From Oscillospiraceae bacterium (GTDB lineage Bacteria > Bacillota > Clostridia > Oscillospirales > Acutalibacteraceae), in assembly GCA_031271865.1 (NCBI GenBank), contig JAISUW010000013.1, forward strand, positions 1 through 59,157: a stretch of 59,157 nt of DNA, written 5' to 3'. The translations under genes and the position numbers were made by a program. The first letter of the stretch is position 1. Every line of letters starts with the position of its first letter. Under the pieces are notes generated by a model. That model made no database searches. It was not told where the DNA came from and saw nothing but the letters and a program-made list of their open reading frames with translations. Below are positions 14,463-23,097 of this stretch, one piece after another.

Positions 14463-14490
14463 GTTACAATCGGTAACAATAAATGCACCG
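14463..14490. promoter_or_regulatory. TTGTTACCG-type repeated motif, copy 2
   Basis: Minus strand: CGGTGCATTTATTGTTACC followed by GATTGTAAC. It sits 52 bases upstream of the ECF promoter -35 and 30 bases upstream of the divergent transporter promoter. Copies 1 and 2 flank the sigma locus as direct repeats. Confidence 0.6.
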
Positions 14491-14519
14491 TTTTTGCGCT
14501 TGCGTCCGCCGAAATTGGC

Positions 14520-14548
14520 TTGCAATACCACGCGATTTATGATAGAAT
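14520..14548 (+). promoter_or_regulatory. Sigma-A promoter for the transporter gene
   Basis: TTGCAA at 14520-14525, 17-bp spacer, TAGAAT at 14543-14548. It lies inside the 5' extension of the open frame, arguing for translation from 14598. Confidence 0.7.
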
Positions 14549-14597
14549 AGAAACAGAATTACCAACCTATACAGAAGAAATCGAGGAAGTGACCGCC

Positions 14598-16478
14598 ATG
14601 GCAGCAGGTGCATTGAAAGAGAAAATCAGCGAATACGCAGCATTTTGGCATACCCCGCCCAAGGGCTATTATGTGCCCTACAAGGAAGTGGCAGCGTTCA
14701 CCGTCGGGAAGTTCGGCTGGGTCTGGGCCTGCCTGCTTGTCGCCGAAATCGGCTTGGGTGTCACCAACCGCATCATTGCCATCGGACTGAACGTGCAAGC
14801 AAACCACATTCAAATTATGTCCATTCTCTGCACGTTTATCAGTTTCTTCTTCACGCTCTACCGCTCCCAGCTGATTGACAACCCCGTGGACCCCAAGCGC
14901 CGCTTCTCGCACTACATAAAGTATATGGGCTACCCTACCGTGACCTGTGCTTTGGTGCTGGTATGGTTTCCCTATTCCGCACTCCCCGGCGGCGGGGAAA
15001 GCGGCGCGGGCTACTTCCTCAAGTGCGCCGTTGTGTTCCTGTGCGTCATCGGAATTCAGTACTTCTACCCGCTCTATTCCCTTGCCAACGGCAACCTGAT
15101 TATGATTATCAGCCCGAACACGCAGGAGCGGCAGAACATCCAAGCCATCTCCCAGACGCTCTACTCCGTTTCCTGGTCCATCTCGCGGCCGATTATCACG
15201 CTCATCGCCGGGACGCTCTATAAAGACAGCGGTATGGAGTACAATCTGAACTTATACCGCATCTGGTACATCCCTTTCATGGTCATCGGCATCGCCTGCT
15301 ACTATATGCTCTACTACAGCGTCAAGGAGCGGGTAATCCAAGCGGAGAAGACCGCCGAGGAGCAGAAACTCAAAATCCGCGAAACCATCCGTGCCGTCGG
15401 GAAGAACAAGAACTTCTGGCTGCTATGCGCCGCCTCCTGGGCCGGCTTCTTGGAGGGAAACTCCAATGACATCATTCAGCACTCCTTCAACTTCCAGAAC
15501 TTCGGGATGCCGAAAGAGGGCAACAACCTCAAAGCGACCGGCCTCAAAGCACTCATTGATACCATTAATGCGGAGGCTGCCCTCCCCGCCATGCTCCTCT
15601 CCCCGCTCTTCGTGAAACTCTTCGGCAAGCGGCTGATTATGATTATCGTCAACTTTGCAAACATCGGCTTGCTGGGGATTACGTATAAGTACTTCCGCAA
15701 AATCCCGATTCTTGTAACTTTTTCCTTTATAAATGCATTCTTCAACCAGCTCCAAGGCGTCATTTCCCCGAACGTCGACGCCGACATCCGCGACGAGCAG
15801 CACTACATGACGGGAGAGCGCATTGACGGGATGTTCGGCGTAGTCGGCTACTTCGGCTCGCTCATCTCCATGGGGACCGGCTTCGTGACCCCTGCCCTCC
15901 AGAAACGCGCCGGCATCTATGACGGCAATGGAGCGGTGGACCCCGCTACGGGAAAGAAATCTGCGTGGTGGATTCTCGCCCAAGACGAGGTCTTTGACCG
16001 CTACTGCCGGATCATGATTGTTGCCTCCGTCATCGGGGCGGCGGCCAATGCCATCCCCTATCTCTTCTATGACCTCACGGAGAAGAAACAGCGCGCCATG
16101 ATGCGCGTCCTGAAGCTCCGCGCACTCAAGACGGATTACGCAGACGGAAAGTACACCCCGAAGCAACTTACGGAGGGTGTGGAAATCGTGCGCCAAGCGC
16201 GTATCAACGCGCTCGGCGAGGTGTTGCCTATGGAGAAAGGCCTCAGTCTCCGCGAGCGCGCCGAGCGCAAGGCACATAATGAGGACCTCACCACAGTAGA
16301 CATCATCCTCAAAGAATTGCCTGCCCTCGGGGAAGACACACTTGCGCAGTGGGAGGAAGAATACGAAACGGCTGTCGCTCTGGTAGCCGCGCAGGAAAAA
16401 GAGGAGGAAACGCGCATAGCGGCAGAGAAAGCCGCCCGTGAGGCGGAGAAAGCCGAGCGCATGGCAGGACGCAAATAG
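14598..16478 (+). CDS. GPH/MFS-type sugar-cation symporter homologue
   Basis: A 626-residue polytopic protein with roughly 12 membrane segments, consistent with the glycoside-pentoside-hexuronide branch of the major facilitator superfamily. Residues 1-45 and the last ~110 residues are soluble; the tail is a long charged coiled-coil (EKEEETRIAAEKAAREAEKAE). The ATG at 14598 has GAGGAAG 8 bases upstream, whereas the open frame starts earlier inside the promoter. Substrate and ion are unknown. The long C-terminal helical extension is unusual for this family and could bind a partner. Its promoter is back to back with that of the ECF sigma operon, so the two may be co-regulated. Confidence 0.75.
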   Translation: MAAGALKEKISEYAAFWHTPPKGYYVPYKEVAAFTVGKFGWVWACLLVAEIGLGVTNRIIAIGLNVQANHIQIMSILCTFISFFFTLYRSQLIDNPVDPKRRFSHYIKYMGYPTVTCALVLVWFPYSALPGGGESGAGYFLKCAVVFLCVIGIQYFYPLYSLANGNLIMIISPNTQERQNIQAISQTLYSVSWSISRPIITLIAGTLYKDSGMEYNLNLYRIWYIPFMVIGIACYYMLYYSVKERVIQAEKTAEEQKLKIRETIRAVGKNKNFWLLCAASWAGFLEGNSNDIIQHSFNFQNFGMPKEGNNLKATGLKALIDTINAEAALPAMLLSPLFVKLFGKRLIMIIVNFANIGLLGITYKYFRKIPILVTFSFINAFFNQLQGVISPNVDADIRDEQHYMTGERIDGMFGVVGYFGSLISMGTGFVTPALQKRAGIYDGNGAVDPATGKKSAWWILAQDEVFDRYCRIMIVASVIGAAANAIPYLFYDLTEKKQRAMMRVLKLRALKTDYADGKYTPKQLTEGVEIVRQARINALGEVLPMEKGLSLRERAERKAHNEDLTTVDIILKELPALGEDTLAQWEEEYETAVALVAAQEKEEETRIAAEKAAREAEKAERMAGRK

Positions 16479-16539
16479 CTTTGCCGACTTCTCCCAAACA
16501 GTCCCGGCATTCAGGGAGGAGAAGTAAACGCATTCCCCC

Positions 16540-16568
16540 TTGCTTTTTCCGGCCGGATGGTGTATAAT
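16540..16568 (+). promoter_or_regulatory. Sigma-A promoter for gpmI
   Basis: TTGCTT at 16540-16545, 17-bp spacer, TATAAT at 16563-16568, 37 bases before the ATG. Confidence 0.8.
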
Positions 16569-16605
16569 ATATACTATTGAAAATGATAGTGGGAGAACAA
16601 AAAGA

Positions 16606-18141
16606 ATGAAACCCCTCTTGCTCTGCATCATGGACGGCTTCGGCAACGGCGAACAAAATCCCGCCCGCAACGCCATCCTTGCCGCGAATACGCCGAACTT
16701 GGACAAACTCTTCGCCGCCTACCCCCTGACGCAAATCGGTGCCTCGGGCTTGGATGTCGGTCTTCCGCCGGGGCAGATGGGCTCCAGTGAGGTCGGGCAT
16801 GACAACATCGGTGCCGGACGCATTGTCTGGCAGAGCTTGGGCCGCATCTCAAAATCCATTCTGGACGGTGACTTTTTCACGAACCCTGCCCTCTTGAAAG
16901 CCGTGCGCAGCGCCAAGGAAAAAGGCAAAGCGCTGCACCTCTTAGGTCTGATGGGCAACGGCGGTGTCCACGCCTTTGAAACGCACCTTTGGGCACTCCT
17001 GGAACTCTGCAAGCGAGAGGGCTTGAAAAAAGTTTGGCTCCACTGCTTCTTGGACGGTCGCGATGTGAAACCGACCTCCGGCGCAGACTTTGTTGCCGAG
17101 GCGATAGACAAATGCAACGCCATCGGTGTCGGCAAAGTCGCCACAGTCTGCGGCCGCTTCTACGCCATGGACCGCGACAACCGTTGGGAGCGCGTGGAGA
17201 AAGCCTACCAAATGCTCGTCTTTGGGGAGGGTATACAGAATCCCGACCCTGTTGCGGCTATCCGCGCGTCTTATGAGGAAACCGACGCCGACGGCAAATC
17301 CATTACAGATGAGTTCCTTCTTCCGACCGTCTGTGACCCGGAAGGCTGCATCCGGCCAGAAGACAGTGTCATCTTCTTTAACTTCCGGCCGGACCGCGCC
17401 CGGGAACTGACACGCGTCTTTGTGGATCCGGCGTTCACGGGTTTTGAAAGAGCGTACTTTCCGCTGACTTATACCTGCATGACGGTCTATGACAAGACCC
17501 TCCCGAACGTGAGTATCGCTTATCCGCCCGAAGTGCTTCAGCCGCCCATCTTTGGGGAGTATATCTCCTCTCTGGGCTTGAAACAGCTGCGCATCGCCGA
17601 AACAGAGAAGTACGCCCATGTGACGTTCTTCTTCAATGACGGCCGCGAGACACCCTACGACGGCGAGGACCGCATCTTGGTTCCCTCCCCGAAAGTGGAA
17701 ACCTATGACCTTCAACCGGAAATGAGCGCCCCGGAAGTCTGTGCCAAGACGGTGGAGGCCATTGAGAGCGGGAAGTACGATGTCATCATCCTCAACTTCG
17801 CCAACTGCGACATGGTTGGGCACACCGGTGTCTTCCCGGCGGTGGTCAAGGCTGTCGAAACGGTAGACAGCTGTGTCGGCAAAGTCTGGGCAGCGGTACA
17901 GGCCAAAGATGGAGCAATGCTCCTCACCGCCGACCATGGCAATGCCGATGAGGTCTACAACGCACAAGACGAAGTCATGACCCAGCACTCTACCAACCCG
18001 GTGCCGTTTGCAGTCTTCGGCTACCCTTGTACCCTCCGCGAAGGCGGCAAGTTGGGCGACATCGCGCCGACCATGCTCGAAATCATGGGCTTGCCGCAAC
18101 CGGAGGCTATGACCGGGCAGAGTTTGATTTTACCCGCTTGA
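16606..18141 (+). CDS. gpmI: Phosphoglycerate mutase, cofactor-independent
   Basis: A 511-residue alkaline-phosphatase-superfamily enzyme that interconverts 3- and 2-phosphoglycerate in glycolysis, using two Mn ions and a phosphoserine intermediate. The metal Asp D10 is in CIMDGFG. The nucleophile Ser61 lies in GQMGSSEVGHDNIGAGR, where most homologues have GNSEVGHLNIGAGR. TADHGNADEV near the C terminus carries further metal ligands. Length matches the family (about 510). The start at 16606, with GGGAG upstream, is chosen over the open frame from 16540, which overlaps the promoter. Confidence 0.95.
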   Translation: MKPLLLCIMDGFGNGEQNPARNAILAANTPNLDKLFAAYPLTQIGASGLDVGLPPGQMGSSEVGHDNIGAGRIVWQSLGRISKSILDGDFFTNPALLKAVRSAKEKGKALHLLGLMGNGGVHAFETHLWALLELCKREGLKKVWLHCFLDGRDVKPTSGADFVAEAIDKCNAIGVGKVATVCGRFYAMDRDNRWERVEKAYQMLVFGEGIQNPDPVAAIRASYEETDADGKSITDEFLLPTVCDPEGCIRPEDSVIFFNFRPDRARELTRVFVDPAFTGFERAYFPLTYTCMTVYDKTLPNVSIAYPPEVLQPPIFGEYISSLGLKQLRIAETEKYAHVTFFFNDGRETPYDGEDRILVPSPKVETYDLQPEMSAPEVCAKTVEAIESGKYDVIILNFANCDMVGHTGVFPAVVKAVETVDSCVGKVWAAVQAKDGAMLLTADHGNADEVYNAQDEVMTQHSTNPVPFAVFGYPCTLREGGKLGDIAPTMLEIMGLPQPEAMTGQSLILPA

Positions 18142-18201
18142 CTTCTTCGCTTTCTGTGGAATAATTTTTCTGAGGTGATTCATTGGAAAGGAGCCTATCG
18201 C

Positions 18202-18305
18202 ATGAATGCGGATTTTGACGCTCCAATGGATGATTTCAAGGAGTATATGGCATGATAAGTATCCTGGATACCCATACCGAACTCTATGAGGGAATACTGT
18301 TATGA
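18202..18305 (+). pseudogene. Vestigial toxin-antitoxin pair (antitoxin tail plus PIN-toxin head)
   Basis: Two tiny overlapping frames with a good ribosome-binding site (AAAGGAG, 18187-18193). The first, 18202-18255, reads MNADFDAPMDDFKEYMA, closely resembling the C terminus of DUF2281/Phd-type antitoxins. Its ATGA overlaps the second frame, 18252-18305, which begins MISILDTHTELYEG, like the N terminus of VapC-type PIN toxins with the first catalytic Asp (LDTHT). It stops after 17 residues. The ATGA coupling is typical of such modules. The likely history is deletion of most of both genes, leaving the ends fused to the hom leader. Confidence 0.6.
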
Positions 18306-19372
18306 ATATCGCTATCTTAGGCTACGGCACCGTCGGCAGCGGCGTTGCGCAAGTCCTCCACGAGAACCACGCCCATATCGTCCACTCCGCGATGGACACC
18401 GAGATTCAGATTAAGTATATTCTGGATCTGCGGGAATTCCCGGACGACCCCTATGGGTCTCTGGTTATCCATGACTTTGATACCATATTGCATGACCCGA
18501 GCATCGGTGTGGTTGTGGAAACCATGGGCGGCACGCGCTTTGCTTACCCCTACGTCAAAGCGTGCTTGGAAGCAGGCAAAAGCGTCGTTACCTCCAATAA
18601 AGAACTTGTGGCCATGCATGGCTATGAGCTGCTGCGCATCTCGGATGATAAGAATGTCAACTTTCTCTTTGAAGCCTCCGTTGGCGGCGGGATTCCCATT
18701 GTGCGCCCCATCTACCAGTGCCTCGCCGCTAACGAAATCTCGGAAGTTGTCGGTATTCTCAACGGTACAACCAACTTTATGCTCACCAAAATGGTCTCCG
18801 ATGGGATGCCGTATGAAGCCGCCCTCCGCATTGCCCAGGAACTGGGCTATGCCGAGAAAGACCCCACCGCCGATGTCGAAGGACACGATGCCTGCCGAAA
18901 AATCTGTATCCTCGCCGCCTTGGCTTTCGGAAAACATATCTATCCCGACCAAGTCGCTACAAGCGGCATCAGTCAAGTCACCTATGAGGATACCAAACTC
19001 GCACAGATTCATGGCTGTGCCATTAAACTCATCGGTCGCGCCAAACGCTTGGGCGATGGCCGCATTTTCGCCGAAGTCGCACCTATGTTCGTCCCCAAGA
19101 AGAACCTGCTCGCCAGCGTGGACGGCGTATATAATGCCATCCAAGTCCGCGGTAACGCCATAGGCGATGTCCTCTTCTACGGCCGCGGCGCAGGCAAAGA
19201 ACCGACCGCCTCCGCTGTCGTTGCCGATATCATTGACTGTTGCAAGCATACCAGACAGAAGAAGTTCTTCGGCTGGGACGCCCCGGACCCCGCCTATGTC
19301 GCTGAACGAAACGATGATGCCTGCGCAGATGTGATTCAGGGGACTTATAACTCGTACTGTATTTTGCAGTAA
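18302..19372 (+). CDS. hom: Homoserine dehydrogenase
   Basis: A 356-residue enzyme that reduces aspartate semialdehyde to homoserine, the branch to threonine and methionine. The NAD(P)-binding loop is GYGTVGSG (7-14). TSNKELVAMHG, GGGIPIVRP, GILNGTTNFMLTKM and ADVEGHDACRK are the family signatures around the active-site Lys and substrate carboxylates. It ends right after the catalytic domain, so it lacks the C-terminal ACT domain used for threonine feedback in longer homologues. The start overlaps the toxin remnant by an ATGA and uses GAGGG upstream. A terminator follows at 19395. Confidence 0.95.
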   Translation: MNIAILGYGTVGSGVAQVLHENHAHIVHSAMDTEIQIKYILDLREFPDDPYGSLVIHDFDTILHDPSIGVVVETMGGTRFAYPYVKACLEAGKSVVTSNKELVAMHGYELLRISDDKNVNFLFEASVGGGIPIVRPIYQCLAANEISEVVGILNGTTNFMLTKMVSDGMPYEAALRIAQELGYAEKDPTADVEGHDACRKICILAALAFGKHIYPDQVATSGISQVTYEDTKLAQIHGCAIKLIGRAKRLGDGRIFAEVAPMFVPKKNLLASVDGVYNAIQVRGNAIGDVLFYGRGAGKEPTASAVVADIIDCCKHTRQKKFFGWDAPDPAYVAERNDDACADVIQGTYNSYCILQ

Positions 19373-19394
19373 AATGTATTCCAAACGAATAGCC

Positions 19395-19422
19395 GGAGCG
19401 AACATGGTTCGCTCCTTTCGCT
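19395..19422 (+). terminator. Terminator after hom
   Basis: Perfect 9-bp stem GGAGCGAAC / GTTCGCTCC with loop ATG, followed by TTTCGCTT. Confidence 0.75.
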
Positions 19423-19485
19423 TGATGTGGGCGAAATAGTGTTTACTATTGTTTACTCCTTTAAAGTTCTGACTGCCGCATGGGT

Positions 19486-19673
19486 AAATCTTATAATTAT
19501 GTAGTTCCGTCAGCAATATAATATGTTATCATACCAGCATTTTTGTCAGTATTGCTCTGTCAATAATCGGACTGAATTTCATAACACCCCCTATTTGCTT
19601 CAAATTGACAGATGCGTTTTGTTTGTATATCACTATTATATAATGCTGACAAAACTACATAATTAGAAATCTT
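19486..19673. mobile_element. MITE-like element A with 7-bp target duplication
   Basis: A 174-bp AT-rich element (19493-19666) bounded by inverted repeats: TAATTATGTAGTT...GTCAGCA on the left and its near complement on the right (20 of 22 bases). AAATCTT flanks both sides (19486-19492 and 19667-19673), which is direct evidence for insertion. The inside carries the family core AATCGGACTGAATTT. No open frame of note. Confidence 0.85.
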
Positions 19674-19719
19674 CGATATGGATAACCCTTTAAACTGCTA
19701 AACCGTGAACGGAAGCGGT

Positions 19720-19894
19720 TATAATTGTGTAGTTTAATCAGCAAATCATTTTGCCGATATATAAGCACTCTATTTGTGTTCTCAGCGATTATAAGCGGAC
19801 TGTTTTCAAAAACACCCCTTTTTTCTCCCTTTGCATAGAGGCAAATCACCAATTATATCATTACTTTTATATAGCTGATAAAACTACGTAATTA
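19720..19894. mobile_element. MITE-like element B
   Basis: 175 bp with terminal repeats TATAATTGTGTAGTT...TCAGCA and AGCTGATAAAACTACGTAATTA. It shares the internal GATTATAAGCGGACTG block with the other copies. No clear target duplication. Confidence 0.8.
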
Positions 19895-19913
19895 TTATAT
19901 TCATCCCACAACC

Positions 19914-19972
19914 AAGCCGACCATGCGCTCAGCGGTTGCACTTCAATCTCACCGCTTAGACATGGTCGGCTT
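19914..19972. other. Nested inverted-repeat structure beside the oxidoreductase gene
   Basis: AAGCCGACCATG (19914-19925) pairs exactly with CATGGTCGGCTT (19961-19972), and AGCGGT (19931-19936) with ACCGCT (19951-19956) inside. It lies just past the 3' end of the minus-strand gene and could stop or stabilise its transcript, but a T-run is missing. Confidence 0.6.
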
Positions 19973-19996
19973 ACGTATTCTGCGAACTGTTATGGC

Positions 19997-21139
19997 TTAT
20001 AAATCCACCCACGCACCGCCGGCGGAGGCACTCTGCAAGCAGGCTTCTATAAAGCGCACACCTTCTATGCCGTTGTCAACAGTAGCAAAGTCGTATTCGC
20101 AGAGGGGTTTCAGCGTACCGTTTTGTTTATCCTTAACGGCCTCGGCAAAGGAGAGGTAGAGGTTGGCAAAGGCGTTATGATAGCCTTCCGGATGCCCGGC
20201 GGGTATGACGGCATAGGCTGCGGCAGCTGCTGTGACATAGCCCCTGCCTCGGGAGTGGATTTCTACGGGACCGGATTTTTTAACGACCTTGAGGTAATTG
20301 GAGGCTTCTTGGTCAAACTCTACGGCACCGTTCGTGCCGAAGATGCGCACTTTCAGGGCATTATCGTAACCTGCAGCGACCTGCGAACACCAGTAGCAAC
20401 CGGTGGCGCCGTTATCAAACTTCAGGAGGACGGCAGCATTGTTGTCCAACTCCGTACCCTCTCCGACCTTATCTAAGACGGCGCAGAGTTTAACAATTTT
20501 GAGTCCGGTCATAAAGCTGACGGTGTGTTCAATGTGCGTACCGATGTCGCCGATGCAGTTGGAGCCTCCGGCGATCTTGGGATCTATGCGCCAGGTGGCG
20601 ATGCCATGGTCTTTTCCGTCTGCCATATCCAAAAGCCAATCCTGCGGGTACTCCCCCATGACCATGAGGATATCGCCGATTTCACCGCGGCGGATACGGT
20701 TGCGGGCATCCATGGCCATGACATGACCGCTGTAGGTGTAACTAACCGCGAGGAGCAAGTCGTTGGCTTTGGCGATGCGCTTGAGTTCCAGCGCATCGGC
20801 GGTATTGGTAGCCAAAGGCTTCTCGCACATCACATGGAAACCGGTTTCTAAGAAAGCTTTGCACGCCTCGAAGTGCCAGTCATTGCGGGTGGTGACCACC
20901 ATGAAGTCCGGCTTATCCGAGCGCGCCGCCTCAGCAGCTGCCATCTCAGCAAAGGAGTCATAGACGCGCGCTGCATCCAAACCGACGCTTGCCGCAGTAC
21001 GTTGGTTCTTCCCGCTGTCACGGGAGAAGCAGGCGCACACCAATTCAAACTGCCCGGAGAGAGCCAGCGCATTCCGGTGAACCACACCGATAAACGATCC
21101 TTCGCCACCGCCGACAATGCCGTATCTGAGTTTGCTCAT
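19997..21139 (-). CDS. Gfo/Idh/MocA-family NAD-dependent oxidoreductase
   Basis: A 380-residue dehydrogenase. The Rossmann loop is GIVGGGEGSFIGVVHRNA and the family Lys lies in the CEKPLATN motif. A C-terminal beta-sheet substrate domain follows, with the catalytic-region block GGSNCIGDIGTHIEHT. Members oxidise or reduce sugars, inositols or related polyols, and GxGxFIG..HR is typical of a myo-inositol/sugar dehydrogenase branch. ATG 21139 has GAGG upstream and is chosen over an in-frame ATG at 21166. It has its own promoter, divergent from the phosphoesterase gene. The sugar substrate cannot be named. Confidence 0.88.
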   Translation of the reverse strand: MSKLRYGIVGGGEGSFIGVVHRNALALSGQFELVCACFSRDSGKNQRTAASVGLDAARVYDSFAEMAAAEAARSDKPDFMVVTTRNDWHFEACKAFLETGFHVMCEKPLATNTADALELKRIAKANDLLLAVSYTYSGHVMAMDARNRIRRGEIGDILMVMGEYPQDWLLDMADGKDHGIATWRIDPKIAGGSNCIGDIGTHIEHTVSFMTGLKIVKLCAVLDKVGEGTELDNNAAVLLKFDNGATGCYWCSQVAAGYDNALKVRIFGTNGAVEFDQEASNYLKVVKKSGPVEIHSRGRGYVTAAAAAYAVIPAGHPEGYHNAFANLYLSFAEAVKDKQNGTLKPLCEYDFATVDNGIEGVRFIEACLQSASAGGAWVDL

Positions 21140-21190
21140 AAAGGAGAACCTCGTTTCTGTTTTCATTTAGCATTTGTATTTGGTGAAAGC

Positions 21191-21219
21191 ATTATACCAT
21201 ATTTTTCTTTGGATTGCAA
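21191..21219 (-). promoter_or_regulatory. Promoter for the oxidoreductase gene
   Basis: On the minus strand TTGCAA (21219-21214), 17-bp spacer, TATAAT (21196-21191). Confidence 0.8.
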
Positions 21220-21234
21220 CAGGTGAAAAATTGC

Positions 21235-21263
21235 TTGACTTTAGCATCTAAAAGCATTATAAT
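21235..21263 (+). promoter_or_regulatory. Promoter for the membrane-anchored phosphoesterase
   Basis: TTGACT at 21235-21240, 17-bp spacer, TATAAT at 21258-21263; divergent from the preceding promoter. Confidence 0.85.
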
Positions 21264-21301
21264 AGTAACCGGGAAAAGAAAGGGTAACATGGAGGGATAC
21301 T

Positions 21302-22438
21302 ATGCCTACACTCCGTTTTCAAAACGGCAAATTCAAAATCCTGCACTTTACGGACATTCAAGATTCATGGCCGGTCATGCCGGAGGCCATCCAACTCATG
21401 GAAGCAGCACTCGATAAGGAAAAGCCCGACCTTGTGGTCTTCACGGGGGATCAGATTGCCGGGTACTCCGGGAAGCTGAAAGGCCAAGACGGCGCGGCGA
21501 ACATCCGCTCTGTCATCAAGACCATTCTCGCTCCCTTGGAGGCGCGGGAAGTGCCGTTTGTGTTTACTTTCGGGAACCATGACAAGCACTCATCCATGCC
21601 GCTGCCGGAGCAGTTCGCCATCTATGCAGAAAGCCCGCTGTGCTGCAATGTCAATACCCCTCCGCCGGAGGGTGTAACAGAAGATGCTTTCGGGACAGGC
21701 AACTGCAATGTGCCTATCCTCGGCGCAGACGGTAAAGTAAAGTTCAGTATCTATGCGCTGGACAGCCATGGAAGTGCCGGCGTTCTGGGCTATGCGCCCC
21801 TCGACGCTTCGCAGGTGGAGTGGTATAAGCAGACACGTGATAAAATGGAAGCAATCAACGGTACGCCTGTGCCCTCCTTGCTCTTTCAGCATATCCCGGT
21901 GCCGGAGGTCTATGATGTCCTTGCCGTTGTGCCGAAAAGCAAAACAGCTATCCAAGGCTTCCGCAACCACGGCGATAAATACTATGCACTTGACCCCGAT
22001 AACTGTGAGGAAGGCTCCGTCTTTGCAGAGATGGCTTGCGTTCCCGACACCAACAGCGGTCTGTTGGATGCCGCCGCAGAGAAAGGGGAAGTCCTCGGGA
22101 TGTACTTCGGTCACGACCACAAGAATACGTTCGCCGGAGTGACCAAAGGTATAAAGCTCGGTTATACACCGGGTGTATGTTTCTCCAGCTACGGTCCGGG
22201 GTTGCATCGTGGCTGCCGCGTGATTGAACTTGACGAGGCAGATTTGTCCGATTACAAAACCCGTGTCTATACCGCCAAACAGCTCCTCGGTGCGGATTTC
22301 ACGCTGCCGCTTGCCTCAAAGTTCTGGGATATGACTCCCACTTCCGGAGAGGATTTCAAGAAGCGCTTCCTCCCCTGGATTATCGGCGGCCTGCTCCTCA
22401 TTACCCTGCTGATTATCGTCGCTGTAACAACTCCATAA
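21302..22438 (+). CDS. Metallophosphoesterase with C-terminal membrane anchor
   Basis: A 378-residue calcineurin-fold protein. Metal motifs are present in slightly divergent form: FTDIQ (D18, with Gln in place of the usual His), TGDQ, FGNHDKH, QHIPVPE and YFGHDHKN. There is no N-terminal signal peptide, and the last 25 residues (WIIGGLLLITLLIIVAV) form a single membrane helix, so the catalytic domain is probably cytoplasmic and tail-anchored. Purple-acid-phosphatase-like members of this group hydrolyse phosphate esters; the substrate is unknown. The GtrA gene follows after 22 bases and is probably cotranscribed. Confidence 0.85.
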   Translation: MPTLRFQNGKFKILHFTDIQDSWPVMPEAIQLMEAALDKEKPDLVVFTGDQIAGYSGKLKGQDGAANIRSVIKTILAPLEAREVPFVFTFGNHDKHSSMPLPEQFAIYAESPLCCNVNTPPPEGVTEDAFGTGNCNVPILGADGKVKFSIYALDSHGSAGVLGYAPLDASQVEWYKQTRDKMEAINGTPVPSLLFQHIPVPEVYDVLAVVPKSKTAIQGFRNHGDKYYALDPDNCEEGSVFAEMACVPDTNSGLLDAAAEKGEVLGMYFGHDHKNTFAGVTKGIKLGYTPGVCFSSYGPGLHRGCRVIELDEADLSDYKTRVYTAKQLLGADFTLPLASKFWDMTPTSGEDFKKRFLPWIIGGLLLITLLIIVAVTTP

Positions 22439-22460
22439 CTAAAATGAAAGAGGTTCTATC

Positions 22461-23069
22461 ATGTCAGATACTCCAACCACTCCCTCCTCGCAATCCGGCA
22501 ACGCTTGGACGCGCTTAGACGCAAAACTCGATGCCTCCAAAGGCCGCGAACTGTGGAAATTCGTCAAGTTCTCTATCGCAGGGCAGCTCTCCAGTCTCGT
22601 GGAACTTCTGGTTGCTTATTTGCTCCAGTATGTCATCTTTAAATCCATCTACAACGCTCCGATTCAAGCCTCGCCGGGTGTTATGAAGTTCTTGGAACTA
22701 ATCAAGATGACGGAAGGGCAGGGCGCTCTTTATACCTATATTATCTCGATTACCATCGGTTACGCCATCGCTTTCGTCCTCAACCGCAAAGTCAGTTTTA
22801 AGGCCGACTCCAATGTGGCGCTCTCTACCTTTCTCTATGTACTGATGGTCATCTTTACCATCATCGCCGGCGCTTGGATTGGCGTTTCCCTCAATGCCTG
22901 GCTCCTCAATATCGGTAAAGAGAGTCTACAGTGGCTCGTTAAGCCTGTCCAAATGCTTATACCTACCCTCTGGACCTATCCCCTCAATCGCTTCGTTATC
23001 CATCGGCAGCACAAAGCACCGGCGGCTGAAAACCCACCTGCGGATCTTGCGGAGGAAGTCGCGGAGTAG
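22461..23069 (+). CDS. GtrA-family membrane protein
   Basis: A 202-residue protein with four predicted membrane helices (about 34-60, 88-108, 120-145 and 150-178). It carries the GtrA pattern FVKFSIAGQLSSLVELLV and FVLNRKVSFK. GtrA-like proteins are thought to help move lipid-linked sugars across the membrane for surface glycan modification. The N terminus is soluble (about 30 residues) and the C terminus is a basic then acidic tail. It lies in one operon with the phosphoesterase. Confidence 0.85.
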   Translation: MSDTPTTPSSQSGNAWTRLDAKLDASKGRELWKFVKFSIAGQLSSLVELLVAYLLQYVIFKSIYNAPIQASPGVMKFLELIKMTEGQGALYTYIISITIGYAIAFVLNRKVSFKADSNVALSTFLYVLMVIFTIIAGAWIGVSLNAWLLNIGKESLQWLVKPVQMLIPTLWTYPLNRFVIHRQHKAPAAENPPADLAEEVAE

Positions 23070-23097
23070 ATAGCCTGATAGTCTATTGACTTGTTTT

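Noticed and set aside
14520-14597. Extended start of the transporter at 14520
   Set aside because: The extension covers the promoter hexamers and lacks a ribosome-binding site; ATG 14598 has one.
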